A DNA stretch of 33,967 nt from Pseudomonadota bacterium (GTDB taxonomy: Bacteria; Pseudomonadota; Alphaproteobacteria; Rhodospirillales; Magnetospirillaceae), in contig JAFAAW010000143.1 in the NCBI GenBank assembly GCA_023426365.1, positions 1 through 33,967 on the forward strand, given 5' to 3'. Both the position numbers and the translations under genes were made by a program. Of the stretch, positions 15,804 to 23,586 are shown in pieces. The notes beneath the pieces are model-generated. The model did not search any database and had not been told where the DNA came from. It saw only the letters and a list, made by a program, of their open reading frames with translations. The first letter of the stretch is position 1. Every line of letters begins with the position of its first letter.

Positions 15804-16399
15804 GCAGGAGGTTCACCGAAGGCAGGCTGGTGATCGCCAGCCACAATGCCGGCAAGGTGCGCGAGATCGGCGAATTGCTGGCGCCGTTCGGCGTCGAGGT
15901 GGTCTCGGCCGGGGCCTTGGGCCTGGCCGAGCCGGAGGAGACCGGCACCACCTTCGTCGCCAATGCCGAACTGAAGGCCCATGCGGCGGCGCGCGCCGCC
16001 AACCTGCCGGCGCTGGCCGACGATTCGGGGCTGGCGGTGGAGTCCTTGGGCGGCGATCCCGGCATCTATTCCGCCCGCTGGGCCGGCCCGGGCAAGGACT
16101 TCGCCGCCGCCATGGCACTAGTCAACGACAAGCTGGGGGCCAATCCCGACCGGGGCGGCCGCTTCGTCTGCGCCCTGGCGCTGGCCTGGCCCGACGGCCA
16201 TTGCGAAACCTTCGAGGGCGTGGTCGAGGGCGATCTGGTGTGGCCGCCGCGCGGCACGGCCGGTTTCGGCTATGACCCCATGTTCCAGCCCAAGGGCCGC
16301 GCCGAGACCTTCGGCGAAATGGACCCGGCCGCCAAGCACGAGATCAGCCACCGCGCGGACGCCTTCCGCAAGCTGGTGGCGGCGTGCTTCAAGGGTTGA
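15800..16399 (+). CDS. rdgB: Non-canonical purine NTP pyrophosphatase (RdgB/HAM1 family)
   Basis: Hydrolyses dITP, ITP and XTP to monophosphates, keeping deaminated purines out of nucleic acids. The 199-residue protein has the N-terminal ASHNAGKVREI motif (13-23), the active-site ALADDSGLAVESLGGDPG block (71-88; D74, D75), YSARWAGPGKD, GRFVCAL and the C-terminal GFGYDPMF and KHEISHRADA motifs. The start codon overlaps the rph stop. It is followed by an inverted repeat before hemW. Confidence 0.96.
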   Translation: MSRRFTEGRLVIASHNAGKVREIGELLAPFGVEVVSAGALGLAEPEETGTTFVANAELKAHAAARAANLPALADDSGLAVESLGGDPGIYSARWAGPGKDFAAAMALVNDKLGANPDRGGRFVCALALAWPDGHCETFEGVVEGDLVWPPRGTAGFGYDPMFQPKGRAETFGEMDPAAKHEISHRADAFRKLVAACFKG

Positions 16400-16404
16400 T
16401 CGTC

Positions 16405-16469
16405 ACCACGAAGGCACGAGGGGGGATGATCACTCTTCCTTTTGCTTCGCGCTTTCGTGCCTTCGTGGT
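16405..16469. repeat. Long inverted repeat with ACCACGAAGGCACGA arms
   Basis: The left arm ACCACGAAGGCACGA (16405-16419) and the right arm TCGTGCCTTCGTGGT (16455-16469) are perfect 15-base complements around a 35-base spacer. It fills the gap between rdgB and hemW. The same core occurs at 3513-3523, so it belongs to a dispersed family. It could act as an mRNA 3' stabiliser, a transcription barrier or a non-autonomous mobile repeat. Confidence 0.8.
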
Positions 16470-16481
16470 TAAACCCGTGCC

Positions 16482-17624
16482 ATGAAAAATCCCGGCTTCG
16501 GCATCTACATCCATTGGCCGTTCTGCCTGTCGAAGTGCCCCTATTGCGACTTCAACAGCCACGTGGCCGACACCATCGACCAGGGGCGCTGGCGCGCCGC
16601 CCTGCTGCGCGAGCTGGAGCATTTCGCCGCGCTCAAGCCTATGACCGAGGTCACAAGCGTGTTCTTCGGCGGCGGCACCCCCAGCCTGATGGACCCGGGC
16701 ACGGCGGGCGCGCTGATCGAGCGGGTGGCGGCGCTGTGGCCCGTGGCCCCGGGGCTGGAGATCACGCTGGAGGCCAACCCGTCCACCGTCGAGGCCGACC
16801 GCTTCCGCGATTTCCGCGCCGCCGGCATCAACCGCCTCTCGCTGGGGGTGCAGGCGCTGGACGACGCCGCCTTGCGGTTCCTGGGCCGCCGCCATGACGC
16901 CGGCGAGGCGCTGCGCGCGCTGGACATCGCCGGCACCCTGTTCCCGCGCTTTTCCTTCGACCTGATCTATGCGCGGCCCGGCCAGACCCCGGCGGCGTGG
17001 CGGGCCGAGCTGGACCGCGCGCTCGCGCTGGCCGGCGATCACCTGTCCATGTACCAGTTGACCATCGAGGAGGGCACCGCCTTTGCCCCCGCCCATGCGC
17101 GCGGCGAGTTCCAACTGCCGCCCGAGGACGAGCAGGCGGAGATGTTCGAGATCACCCGGGCGCTGACCGCCCAGGCCGGACTGCCCGCCTATGAGGTGTC
17201 GAACCACGCCCGGCCGGGCGGCGAATGCCGCCACAACCTGACCTATTGGCTGGGCGGCGATTACGTGGGCGTCGGCCCCGGCGCCCATGGCCGGCTGAAC
17301 AACGCGGCGTTCCGCCAGCACCGCGCCCCCGACATCTGGCTCGGCCGCGTCGAGGCCAACGGCCACGCCACCCAGGAGAGCGAGGCGCTGGACCCGGCCA
17401 CCCGCGCCGAGGAACTGGTGATGATGGGCCTGCGGCTGGTGGACGGCATCGATGCCGACACCTTTGCCGCCGTGGCCGGACAGCGCCTGTGGGACGTGCT
17501 GGACGCCCGCGGGCTGGCCCGCATGGAGGAGGGCGGCTTCGTCGAGCGCACCGCCCGCGGGCTGCGCGCCACCCCGGCCGGCCTGCTGGTGCTCAACGCC
17601 CTGACGGCGGAACTGCTGGGCTGA
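16482..17624 (+). CDS. hemW: Radical SAM heme chaperone HemW
   Basis: HemN-like radical SAM protein that binds heme and helps transfer it to respiratory enzymes; it is often mis-annotated as coproporphyrinogen oxidase. The 380-residue protein has the cluster motif CLSKCPYC (C15, C19, C22), GGGTPSL (63-69), an EANPSTVE SAM-binding segment, GVNRLSLGVQ-like residues (GINRLSLGVQALDD) and a HemW-type C-terminal winged-helix domain. It lacks the longer N-terminal extension of true HemN. It follows rdgB after the inverted repeat and is probably in the same operon. No strong ribosome site is visible before ATG 16482. Confidence 0.93.
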   Translation: MKNPGFGIYIHWPFCLSKCPYCDFNSHVADTIDQGRWRAALLRELEHFAALKPMTEVTSVFFGGGTPSLMDPGTAGALIERVAALWPVAPGLEITLEANPSTVEADRFRDFRAAGINRLSLGVQALDDAALRFLGRRHDAGEALRALDIAGTLFPRFSFDLIYARPGQTPAAWRAELDRALALAGDHLSMYQLTIEEGTAFAPAHARGEFQLPPEDEQAEMFEITRALTAQAGLPAYEVSNHARPGGECRHNLTYWLGGDYVGVGPGAHGRLNNAAFRQHRAPDIWLGRVEANGHATQESEALDPATRAEELVMMGLRLVDGIDADTFAAVAGQRLWDVLDARGLARMEEGGFVERTARGLRATPAGLLVLNALTAELLG

Positions 17625-17630
17625 AAACGA

Positions 17631-17657
17631 CCATGGCCGGGACAGGCCCGGCCATGG
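17631..17657. repeat. Perfect 11-bp inverted repeat, possible terminator between convergent genes
   Basis: CCATGGCCGGG (17631-17641), loop ACAGG, CCCGGCCATGG (17647-17657). It lies 6 bases after the hemW stop and 18 bases before the end of the opposing lpoA-like gene. The inner core ATGGCCGGG-N5-CCCGGCCAT is identical in arms and loop length to one half of the element at 33331-33426, so it is likely a member of a dispersed repeat family co-opted as a 3' hairpin. Confidence 0.7.
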
Positions 17658-17675
17658 CACGGATGCCCAAGCCCC

Positions 17676-19046
17676 TTACTGCCCCGGCACCGCGAAGGTG
17701 CTGGGCGCCGGGCTGACCTCGCGCGCGCCGGCGGCGGTGATCTGGCGCACCGCCAGGCCGCGTTCGTTGGTGCCGTCGGGGGACAGCCGGAATACGCCGT
17801 CCACGCCGGCAAAGCCCTGGGGATTGGTCAGCGAGGCGGCGGAATAATCGCCCTCGGGCTGGCGCGCCAGGATGGCGGCCAAGGCGGCGGCGTCATAGGC
17901 GATCGAGGCGATGCCGCCCAGGCGGGCGGGCATGGGGCCGAACGCCCGGGCGTAGCGGGCTTCGAAATCCTGATGGGCCGCCGCCGGCGCCGCCGGGTAC
18001 AGGCCGCCTTGCAGCGCCGGCTCGTTGGACAGGCGCGGATCGTCCCACAGCAAGGTGCCCAGGAACGCCACCTGATCCGGATTGGCGTCGTAATAGGTGG
18101 CCAGCGAGGCCAATTGGCGCAGGCGCGAGCCTTCGTCGGGGATCATCACCGCGTCGAACGGGACCGGGCCGGTTGCCTGGTTGCTTTCCTTGCCCTTGCC
18201 GCGGCCGCGCGCGTCGGCGTCGGTCAGGCGGCGCACCGCCCCGGCCAGGTCGTAGGATTGCGGATCGTAATATTCCACCTTGACCACCCGGCCGCCCTGG
18301 GCGGCCACGGCGGCGCGGAAGACGTCGGCCACCGCGCGGCCGTATTCGTCCGAGCGGGCGAGCAGGGCAAAGCGTTCCTTGCCCTGCGTGCGGGCATAGC
18401 CGACCACCCGCGACACCTGCGAGCCGGGCAGGAAGCCCAGCGTGTAGACGCCGTTGCCCAGCGCGTTGCGGTCGGTGGTGAAGGCCAGCAGCGGCACGCC
18501 ATGGTCGCGGGCCAGCGGGGCGGCGGCCTTGACCTCGGGCGAGAACAGCGGCCCCAGCACGATGTCGGCGCCCTGCGCCACCGCCTGGGCGGCGGCGGCG
18601 GCGGCGCCTTCGGCGGTGCCGCGGGTGTCCAGCGGGATCAGGTTGAAGCGCTGGTCGGCCAGTTCGAACAGCGCCAGTTGCGCCGCGTTGGACATGGCCT
18701 GGCCCAAGGCCGCCTGCGGCCCCGACAGCGGCACCAAGAGGGCGGCGCGCACCTCGTCCTTTTCCACCAGACGGGCGCCGGGCAGGGACGGCGCCAGCGG
18801 CTGGCCGGGCAGGGCGGCGCTGCCGAACGGCCCGCCATCGACGCCGGGCAGCGGCAGCGGCTGGCCCGGCGGCACCGGCACCGGACGGCCGGCGGCATCG
18901 GGAGCGACCGGCGACTGAACCTGCGGCCGCGCCGCCTGGGGCGCCGCAGCCGACTTGGTTCCGCTCATCCACGGTGGTAAGTCTGCTTGCTGACATCCGC
19001 TTACCAACAAGGCAGCGATCAATGGCAAGGCCGCGACAAGGCGCAC
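17676..19046 (-). CDS. LpoA/YraM-type penicillin-binding protein activator, periplasmic-binding-fold lipoprotein
   Basis: Predicted outer-membrane lipoprotein of 456 residues. The lipobox LLVSGC puts the lipidated Cys at residue 18. A Pro-rich linker spans about 20-95. A type I periplasmic-binding fold follows (VRAALLVPLSGPQAALGQAMSNAAQLALFE, IVLGPLFSPEV, FALLARSDEYGRAVADVFR). This is the C-terminal domain type of LpoA, which activates PBP1A in E. coli; the TPR-like N-terminal domain of enterobacterial LpoA is absent. The GTG start at 19046 has TTGGAGG 7 bases upstream. It is divergent from rsmI with overlapping 5' ends. A PBP1A-family gene is in the same window but distant. Confidence 0.85.
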   Translation of the reverse strand: MRLVAALPLIAALLVSGCQQADLPPWMSGTKSAAAPQAARPQVQSPVAPDAAGRPVPVPPGQPLPLPGVDGGPFGSAALPGQPLAPSLPGARLVEKDEVRAALLVPLSGPQAALGQAMSNAAQLALFELADQRFNLIPLDTRGTAEGAAAAAAQAVAQGADIVLGPLFSPEVKAAAPLARDHGVPLLAFTTDRNALGNGVYTLGFLPGSQVSRVVGYARTQGKERFALLARSDEYGRAVADVFRAAVAAQGGRVVKVEYYDPQSYDLAGAVRRLTDADARGRGKGKESNQATGPVPFDAVMIPDEGSRLRQLASLATYYDANPDQVAFLGTLLWDDPRLSNEPALQGGLYPAAPAAAHQDFEARYARAFGPMPARLGGIASIAYDAAALAAILARQPEGDYSAASLTNPQGFAGVDGVFRLSPDGTNERGLAVRQITAAGAREVSPAPSTFAVPGQ

Positions 19047-19954
19047 CGGAAGCCTCCAACGAACATCAGGACGACGGCGCCGAGGGTAGACCGCCCGGCC
19101 GGGGAAGTAAACCGGCGCCGGGCCTCTATCTGGTGGCCACCCCCATCGGCAACATGGGCGACATCACCTATCGCGCGGTCGAGGTGCTGCGCGCCGCCGA
19201 TCTGGTGGCGTGCGAGGATACCCGGGTGTCGGGCAAGCTGATGACCCGGCTGGGCCTGGACCGGCCCATGATGCCCTATCACGAGCACAACGCCGAACGC
19301 GCCCGGCCGCAACTGGTGGCCCGGCTGAAGCAGGGCGCGGTGGTGGCGCTGATCTCGGATGCCGGCACGCCCCTGGTGTCCGATCCCGGCTATCGGCTGG
19401 TGCGCGCCTGCGTGGCCGAGGGCATCGCGGTCACCGCACTGCCCGGCGCCTCGGCGGTGACCACCGCGCTGCAATTGTCGGGCCTGCCCAACGACCGCTT
19501 CCTGTTCGCCGGCTTCCTGCCCAACAAGGCCCATGGCCGCCGCCAGAGCCTGCGCGAGCTGGCCGCCGTGCCGGCCACGCTGGTGTTCTTCGAATCCCCC
19601 AACCGGCTGGCGGAATCCCTGGCCGACATGGCCGCCGTGCTGGGCAACCGCCCGGCGGCGGTGGCGCGCGAGCTGACCAAGCTGCACGAGGAGGTGGCGC
19701 GCGACACCCTGTTCGCCCTGGCCAACCGCTATGGCGAGGCGCCGCCCAGGGGCGAGATCGTGGTGGTGGTCGGCCCGCCCGATGCCGATGCCGACCTGAC
19801 GCCCGAGGATCTGGACGGCTGGCTGCGCGCCGCGGTCGAGGGCGGCGCCAGCATCAAGGACGCCGCCGCCCTGGTCGCCGCCGAGACCGGCCATCCGCGC
19901 CGCGAGCTGTATGCCCGCGCGCTCAGGCTGTTGCGCACCGGCGACGACGGGTGA
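19022..19954 (+). CDS. rsmI: 16S rRNA (cytidine-1402-2'-O)-methyltransferase RsmI
   Basis: Methylates the ribose of C1402 in the ribosomal P site using SAM. The 310-residue protein has the tetrapyrrole-methylase fold motifs LYLVATPIGNMGDIT (about 36-50), CEDTRVSGKLM, SDAGTPLVSDPGYRLVRAC, LPGASAVTTALQLSGLP and FFESPNRL. With ATG 19022 (AAGG 9 bases upstream) it has about 35 non-conserved residues before the domain; the frame is open to 18974. This start places its first 25 bases opposite the start of the lpoA-like gene. The stop overlaps the yraN start (GTGA). Confidence 0.93.
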   Translation: MARPRQGAPEASNEHQDDGAEGRPPGRGSKPAPGLYLVATPIGNMGDITYRAVEVLRAADLVACEDTRVSGKLMTRLGLDRPMMPYHEHNAERARPQLVARLKQGAVVALISDAGTPLVSDPGYRLVRACVAEGIAVTALPGASAVTTALQLSGLPNDRFLFAGFLPNKAHGRRQSLRELAAVPATLVFFESPNRLAESLADMAAVLGNRPAAVARELTKLHEEVARDTLFALANRYGEAPPRGEIVVVVGPPDADADLTPEDLDGWLRAAVEGGASIKDAAALVAAETGHPRRELYARALRLLRTGDDG

Positions 19955-20316
19955 GCAAGGCGGGCGAGCGCGGGCGGCGGGCCGAGACCCTGGCCGCGTG
20001 GTGGCTGCGGCTGAAGGGCTGGCGGGTGCTGGCGCGCGGCTTTTCCATCGGCCGTGGCCGCGGCGCCGGCGAGGTGGACCTGATCGTGCGGCGCGGCGGC
20101 GTGGTCGCCTTCGTCGAGGTCAAGGCCCGCGCCGACCTGGCCCTGGCCGCGCACGCCATCACCCCCGCCCAGCAGGCGCGCATCGCCCGCGCCGCGCGCG
20201 CCTTCGTCGCCGGCCGGCCCCGGCTGGCCGGCTGCGCCTTGCGCTTCGACGCCGTGCTGATCTGTCCGGGCCGCCTGCCCCGTCATGTGCCCGATGCCTG
20301 GCGTATGGATGCTTGA
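19951..20316 (+). CDS. yraN: YraN/UPF0102 endonuclease-fold protein
   Basis: A 121-residue member of UPF0102, which has a restriction-endonuclease-like fold; the role is unknown but it is conserved beside rsmI. Visible nuclease-type residues are GEVDLI (E41, D43) and VEVKAR (E56, K58), the D-ExK arrangement. The N-terminus GERGRRAETLAAWWLRLKGWRVL is typical. The GTG start at 19951 overlaps the rsmI stop codon, so the two are translationally coupled. An open frame continues far upstream but runs antiparallel in meaning to rsmI, so I exclude it. Confidence 0.9.
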   Translation: MSKAGERGRRAETLAAWWLRLKGWRVLARGFSIGRGRGAGEVDLIVRRGGVVAFVEVKARADLALAAHAITPAQQARIARAARAFVAGRPRLAGCALRFDAVLICPGRLPRHVPDAWRMDA

Positions 20317-20386
20317 GCCGGGCGCCGCACCGCCGCTACAGTCTTTCGCGCCGCCGTCCCATCCATAATCGTCCGAGGTTCGCATC

Positions 20387-20992
20387 GTGAAGACGCTTCG
20401 CCCCGCCACCGCCGTTGTTGTCGTTCTGTCCGCCGTCCTGCTGTCGGGCTGTGCCGGCGCGGTCATCGGCGCCGGCGCCACCACCGCCACCGCCGCCGCC
20501 GAGGAACGCGGCCTTGAAGGGGCGGTGGACGACGCCAAGATCAGGGCCGAGATCAATCATCTCTGGTTCCAGCGCGACATCGAGATGTACCGGCAGGTGA
20601 CGCTCACCATCAAGGAAGGCCGCGTGCTGCTGACCGGCACCGTGCCCAACGCGGACGCCCGCGTCGAGGCGGTGCGGCTGGCGTGGCAGCCGGCCGGCGT
20701 GCGCGAGGTGCTCAACGAGATCAAGGTCAGCGGCGAGGACAGCAACGGTGGTTCTGGCCTGTCGGACTTCGCCATCTCGCAGAAGATGAAGACCAAGCTT
20801 TTGTTCGACAAGGAGGTCCGCAACATCAACTACACCGTCGATGTGAACGAAAGCGTGATCTATCTGATGGGCATCGCCCAAAGCGAGGCCGAGCTGGAGC
20901 GGGTGATCGCCTATGCCCGCGACATCTCCGGCGTGCGCGGCGTGGTCAACCATGTGCGGCTGAAGAACGATCCGCGCCGCAACGGTCCGTGA
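20387..20992 (+). CDS. dolP: Dual BON-domain outer-membrane lipoprotein DolP (YraP-like)
   Basis: A 201-residue lipoprotein. The lipobox LLSGC puts the lipidated Cys at 22, followed by a short Ala/Gly stretch. Two BON domains follow: about 45-115 (with LTIKEGRVLLTGTVPNADARVEAVRLAW) and about 123-193 (with NYTVDVNESVIYLMGIAQSEAELERVIAYAR). DolP supports outer-membrane integrity and binds anionic phospholipids in enterobacteria. Its place after rsmI-yraN matches the E. coli yraL-yraN-diaA-yraP order with diaA missing. The start is GTG 20387 with CGAGG 8 bases upstream. The next gene starts 3 bases after the stop. Confidence 0.92.
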   Translation: MKTLRPATAVVVVLSAVLLSGCAGAVIGAGATTATAAAEERGLEGAVDDAKIRAEINHLWFQRDIEMYRQVTLTIKEGRVLLTGTVPNADARVEAVRLAWQPAGVREVLNEIKVSGEDSNGGSGLSDFAISQKMKTKLLFDKEVRNINYTVDVNESVIYLMGIAQSEAELERVIAYARDISGVRGVVNHVRLKNDPRRNGP

Positions 20993-20995
20993 TCC

Positions 20996-21766
20996 ATGGC
21001 GCGTCCGCGCGAAGCGCCGCTGGCCTGTCTGGCCCGCCTGGGCCGCCAGCCCCAGGTGGAACTGCGCGCGGGCGCCCTGGCCTTTGCCCGCCTGCATGGC
21101 GATAGCGGCGGCCTGGACCGCCTGGACCGTCTGGCCGCCGCGCTCGACCCCGGCGGCGGCGTCGGGCAACTGACCGAAACCTTGGGCCGCTGGCGGCTTG
21201 ACGACGACGGCTGCGCGCAATTGCCGGCGGCCCTGGCCAACGGCGCCGGCTGCGCCACCACCCTGGGCCTGATGTGGCTGGAGGTCGCCCGGCTGCTGGG
21301 CTGGCCGGCCGAGATCCTGCCGTTCCCCGGCGCGGCCCCGGTGCGGCTGACCGACGGGCTGGGCGCGCGCGTGGTGGTCGATCCGGCCGGTGGCGGCAGG
21401 GTGCTGGAGGCCAGCGAGCTGCGCGCGCTGCTCAAGGCGGCGTCCGGCCCGGCGGCGGAAATGCGCCCCGTCCTCTTTTCCGGCCTGTCCAACCGTGCCA
21501 TCCTGATCCGGCAGCAGGACGAACTGAAGATGAAGGCCCTGCTGGATGGCAGCATCGGTGCGGCGGTCGCGGTGGTGGAGGGCGTCCTGGCCTTCGCCCC
21601 CGATCAGGCGCCGCTGTGGCGCGAGGCGGGAATGATGCATCTGCGCCTGGACCACAAGGCCGAAGCCATCGCCGCGCTGGAACAATTCGTCGCCCGCAGC
21701 GCCAACACCGCCGCGCGGCGGCGGACCCAACAGCTGCTGCACGACCTGCGTGCGCGGCTTCCCTGA
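20996..21766 (+). CDS. SirB1-like (transglutaminase-like/TPR) protein, degenerate
   Basis: A 256-residue cytoplasmic protein resembling SirB1 (transglutaminase-like core 2). It has an N-terminal helical region, then GCATTLGLMWLEVARLLGWPAEILPFPG (about 84-111), a segment aligned by eye with the family's lysine/serine-rich helix and PGHF block. A VVVDPAGGG stretch follows, then a C-terminal TPR-like pair containing LAFAPDQAPLWREAGMMHLRLDHKAEAIAALEQF (about 196-229). The PGHF histidine is replaced (PGAAPVRL), so enzymatic activity is unlikely. It sits between dolP and gshB with gaps of 3 and 13 bases, clearly the same operon. Confidence 0.72.
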   Translation: MARPREAPLACLARLGRQPQVELRAGALAFARLHGDSGGLDRLDRLAAALDPGGGVGQLTETLGRWRLDDDGCAQLPAALANGAGCATTLGLMWLEVARLLGWPAEILPFPGAAPVRLTDGLGARVVVDPAGGGRVLEASELRALLKAASGPAAEMRPVLFSGLSNRAILIRQQDELKMKALLDGSIGAAVAVVEGVLAFAPDQAPLWREAGMMHLRLDHKAEAIAALEQFVARSANTAARRRTQQLLHDLRARLP

Positions 21767-21779
21767 GGAGGAGAGTAAG

Positions 21780-22745
21780 GTGAGCCTGGCCGTCGCCATT
21801 CAGATGGACCCCATGGAATCCATCAACATCAACGCCGATTCCACCTTCGCCCTGGCGCTCGAGGCGCAAAAGCGCGGCCATGCCCTGTTCCACTACCTGC
21901 CCAGCGCGCTGGCGCTGCGGAACGGCCGGGTGATGGCGCGCATCCGCCCGCTCGAGGTGCGGCGCGAATTGGGCAACCATTTCACCCTGGGCGACGAGCA
22001 GGTGGTGGATCTGGCCACCATGGACGTGGTGCTGATGCGCCAGGACCCGCCCTTCGACATGGCCTATATCACCGCCACCCACCTGTTGGAGCACATCCAC
22101 CCCAAGACCCTGGTGGTGAATGATCCGGTTCATGTGCGCAACGCGCCGGAAAAGCTGCTGGTGACCCATTTCGAAGGACTGATGCCGCCCACCCTGATCA
22201 CCGCCGACCGCGCGCAAATCCTGGATTTCCGCAACGAATACAAGGACATCGTCCTCAAGCCGCTGTTCGGCAATGGCGGTGCCGGCGTGTTCCACGTCAC
22301 CCCCGGCGACGAAAACCTGAACTCGCTGCTGGAGCTGTTCACCCAGCTCTACCGCGAGCCGGTGATCGTGCAGGCCTATCTGCCCGAGGTGCGCCAGGGC
22401 GACAAGCGCATCATCCTGGTGGACGGCAAGGCGGCCGGCGCGGTCAACCGCGTGCCGGCCAGCGGCGAGGCGCGCTCGAACCTGCATGTGGGCGGCAAGG
22501 CCATGAAGGCCGAGCTGACCGCGCGCGACCGCGAGATCTGCGACGCCATCGGCCCCACTTTGCGCGAACGCGGGCTGATCTTCGTGGGCATCGACGTGAT
22601 CGGCAACTACCTGACCGAGATCAACGTGACCTCGCCCACCGGAATCCAGGAGATCGACCGCTTCGACGACATCTGCATCGAGGCGCAGATCTGGGATGCC
22701 ATCGAGCTGCGCCGCGCCGCCACCAGCACGGTTCCCACGGCCTAA
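21780..22745 (+). CDS. gshB: Glutathione synthetase
   Basis: Joins gamma-glutamylcysteine and glycine with ATP to form glutathione. The 321-residue protein has the prokaryotic GshB N-domain (VAIQMDPMESININADSTFALALEAQKRGH) and then MRQDPPFDMAYITATHLLE. The ATP-grasp domain carries DIVLKPLFGNGGAGVF (about 155-170), the EVRQGDKRIILVDGKAAGAVNR block and the closing FVGIDVIGNYLTEINVTSPTGIQE metal/substrate region. The GTG start at 21780 has GGAGGAGAG upstream; the frame is open a further 10 codons, into the preceding gene. It is followed by a hairpin terminator, ending the rsmI-yraN-dolP-SirB1-gshB operon. Confidence 0.96.
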   Translation: MSLAVAIQMDPMESININADSTFALALEAQKRGHALFHYLPSALALRNGRVMARIRPLEVRRELGNHFTLGDEQVVDLATMDVVLMRQDPPFDMAYITATHLLEHIHPKTLVVNDPVHVRNAPEKLLVTHFEGLMPPTLITADRAQILDFRNEYKDIVLKPLFGNGGAGVFHVTPGDENLNSLLELFTQLYREPVIVQAYLPEVRQGDKRIILVDGKAAGAVNRVPASGEARSNLHVGGKAMKAELTARDREICDAIGPTLRERGLIFVGIDVIGNYLTEINVTSPTGIQEIDRFDDICIEAQIWDAIELRRAATSTVPTA

Positions 22746-22776
22746 CCTGCTGTTCCAGCGGGTGTTTTTGTGCTGC

Positions 22777-22800
22777 GGGGCCGGTCGCCAGACCGGCCCC
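22777..22800 (+). terminator. Hairpin terminator after gshB
   Basis: GGGGCCGGTC (22777-22786), loop GCCA, GACCGGCCCC (22791-22800) is a perfect 10-bp GC stem followed by GTTGTCGTT, a modest T-rich tail. It lies 31 bases past the gshB stop. Confidence 0.7.
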
Positions 22801-23586
22801 GTTGTCGTTCGGGCGGCAGGGCGGGCGCCCATAACTTCGCATGAAGTTGTTCGAACAACTACATAACGAGTTGTCGGGTCGAGCCTGTTGCGGCGATGGA
22901 ACGGCATCCCCGCCATGACACAGATCAGCGGCGGGTATTTCCCACGCCATCGCACGCACGACCGGCCCTTCGATTCATAGGACGAAAAAAATGCGTGTTA
23001 GAACGCGTTTCCCACTATGAGTCTGTAAATTGCTGGCCGGGGACCTGTTCGGACGCGCGCTCACGCCCCCTCATCGCCATTCCCCGCCGCACGTTCAAAA
23101 CGCCAACAGAACGGGTGCCATGGCGGCGACAGGCTCGGCGGGGCGGCAACCAGCCGTAGCACCCGGACGGGCACACGGAAGAGACCTGCCCACAGCCGAA
23201 GGCGCCGCCCATGGCGCGCCGGCGCTGGCAAAAGAGGCCGCGCGCCCGGCGGCGGGGGAACAGCTTGCCCGGCGCCCCGGAAACGCCTGACAAGCGCCCG
23301 GCCGATCCATCCCCAGGCGAAACGGCCCAGCAAAACCGCGCCTCCCGGCGCGCCCGGCACCCCCGGATCAAGCCCCAAGCGGCGGGCACCGCCGGCCGCT
23401 ACCGGTCAGTCCCAGTCCGAAAATCCGCGCGACATGCGCCGCGACCTTGCCGCACGGGAGGGGCGTTCCCACACACCGACGCCTTCCGCAACGACCACCC
23501 CGGAACCGGTCGAACCGGGAACCACCGCTTGCATGCTTGCCCGTTTCAGGCGAAAAGCCAAAGGGCGCACCTCTTGTTGGGAACAA
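22801..23586. other. Gene-free stretch of about 790 bases upstream of comM
   Basis: I find no convincing gene here. The short open frames on both strands lack codon bias, ribosome sites and recognisable motifs. The content changes along the stretch. There is an AT-rich palindromic island at 22831-22874, a second AT-rich patch at about 22970-23033 containing a seven-A run, then very GC-rich sequence up to comM. No tRNA, RNase P, tmRNA or SRP core motif was seen. It may hold the comM promoter, an unrecognised RNA gene or the remnant of a lost gene. Confidence 0.5.
22831..22874. promoter_or_regulatory. AT-rich island with nested palindromes
   Basis: AACTTC-GCAT-GAAGTT (22833-22848) overlaps the perfect 16-base palindrome AGTTGTTCGAACAACT (22845-22860). 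The ACAACT arm (22855-22860) can also pair with AGTTGT at 22869-22874. Such a cluster in GC-rich DNA looks like an operator or a protein-binding/recombination site, or alternatively a set of competing RNA hairpins. No binding protein is suggested by the neighbours. Confidence 0.4.

Noticed and set aside
22831..22860. Resemblance of ATAACTTCG to a loxP half-site
   Set aside because: Only nine bases match and the mirrored half-site and spacer are missing; no recombinase gene nearby.
22896..23159. Plus-strand frame of 87 codons after gshB
   Set aside because: No recognisable domain, unusual residue use and no ribosome site.
23015..23389. Minus-strand frame of 124 codons in the gene-free stretch
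   Set aside because: Arg/Gly/Ala/Cys-rich with no motif, bias or ribosome site; overlaps other meaningless frames equally long.
23434..23586. N-terminal extension of ComM by 51 codons
   Set aside because: The sequence is low-complexity and unlike the family, whose domain begins within 10 residues of ATG 23587.
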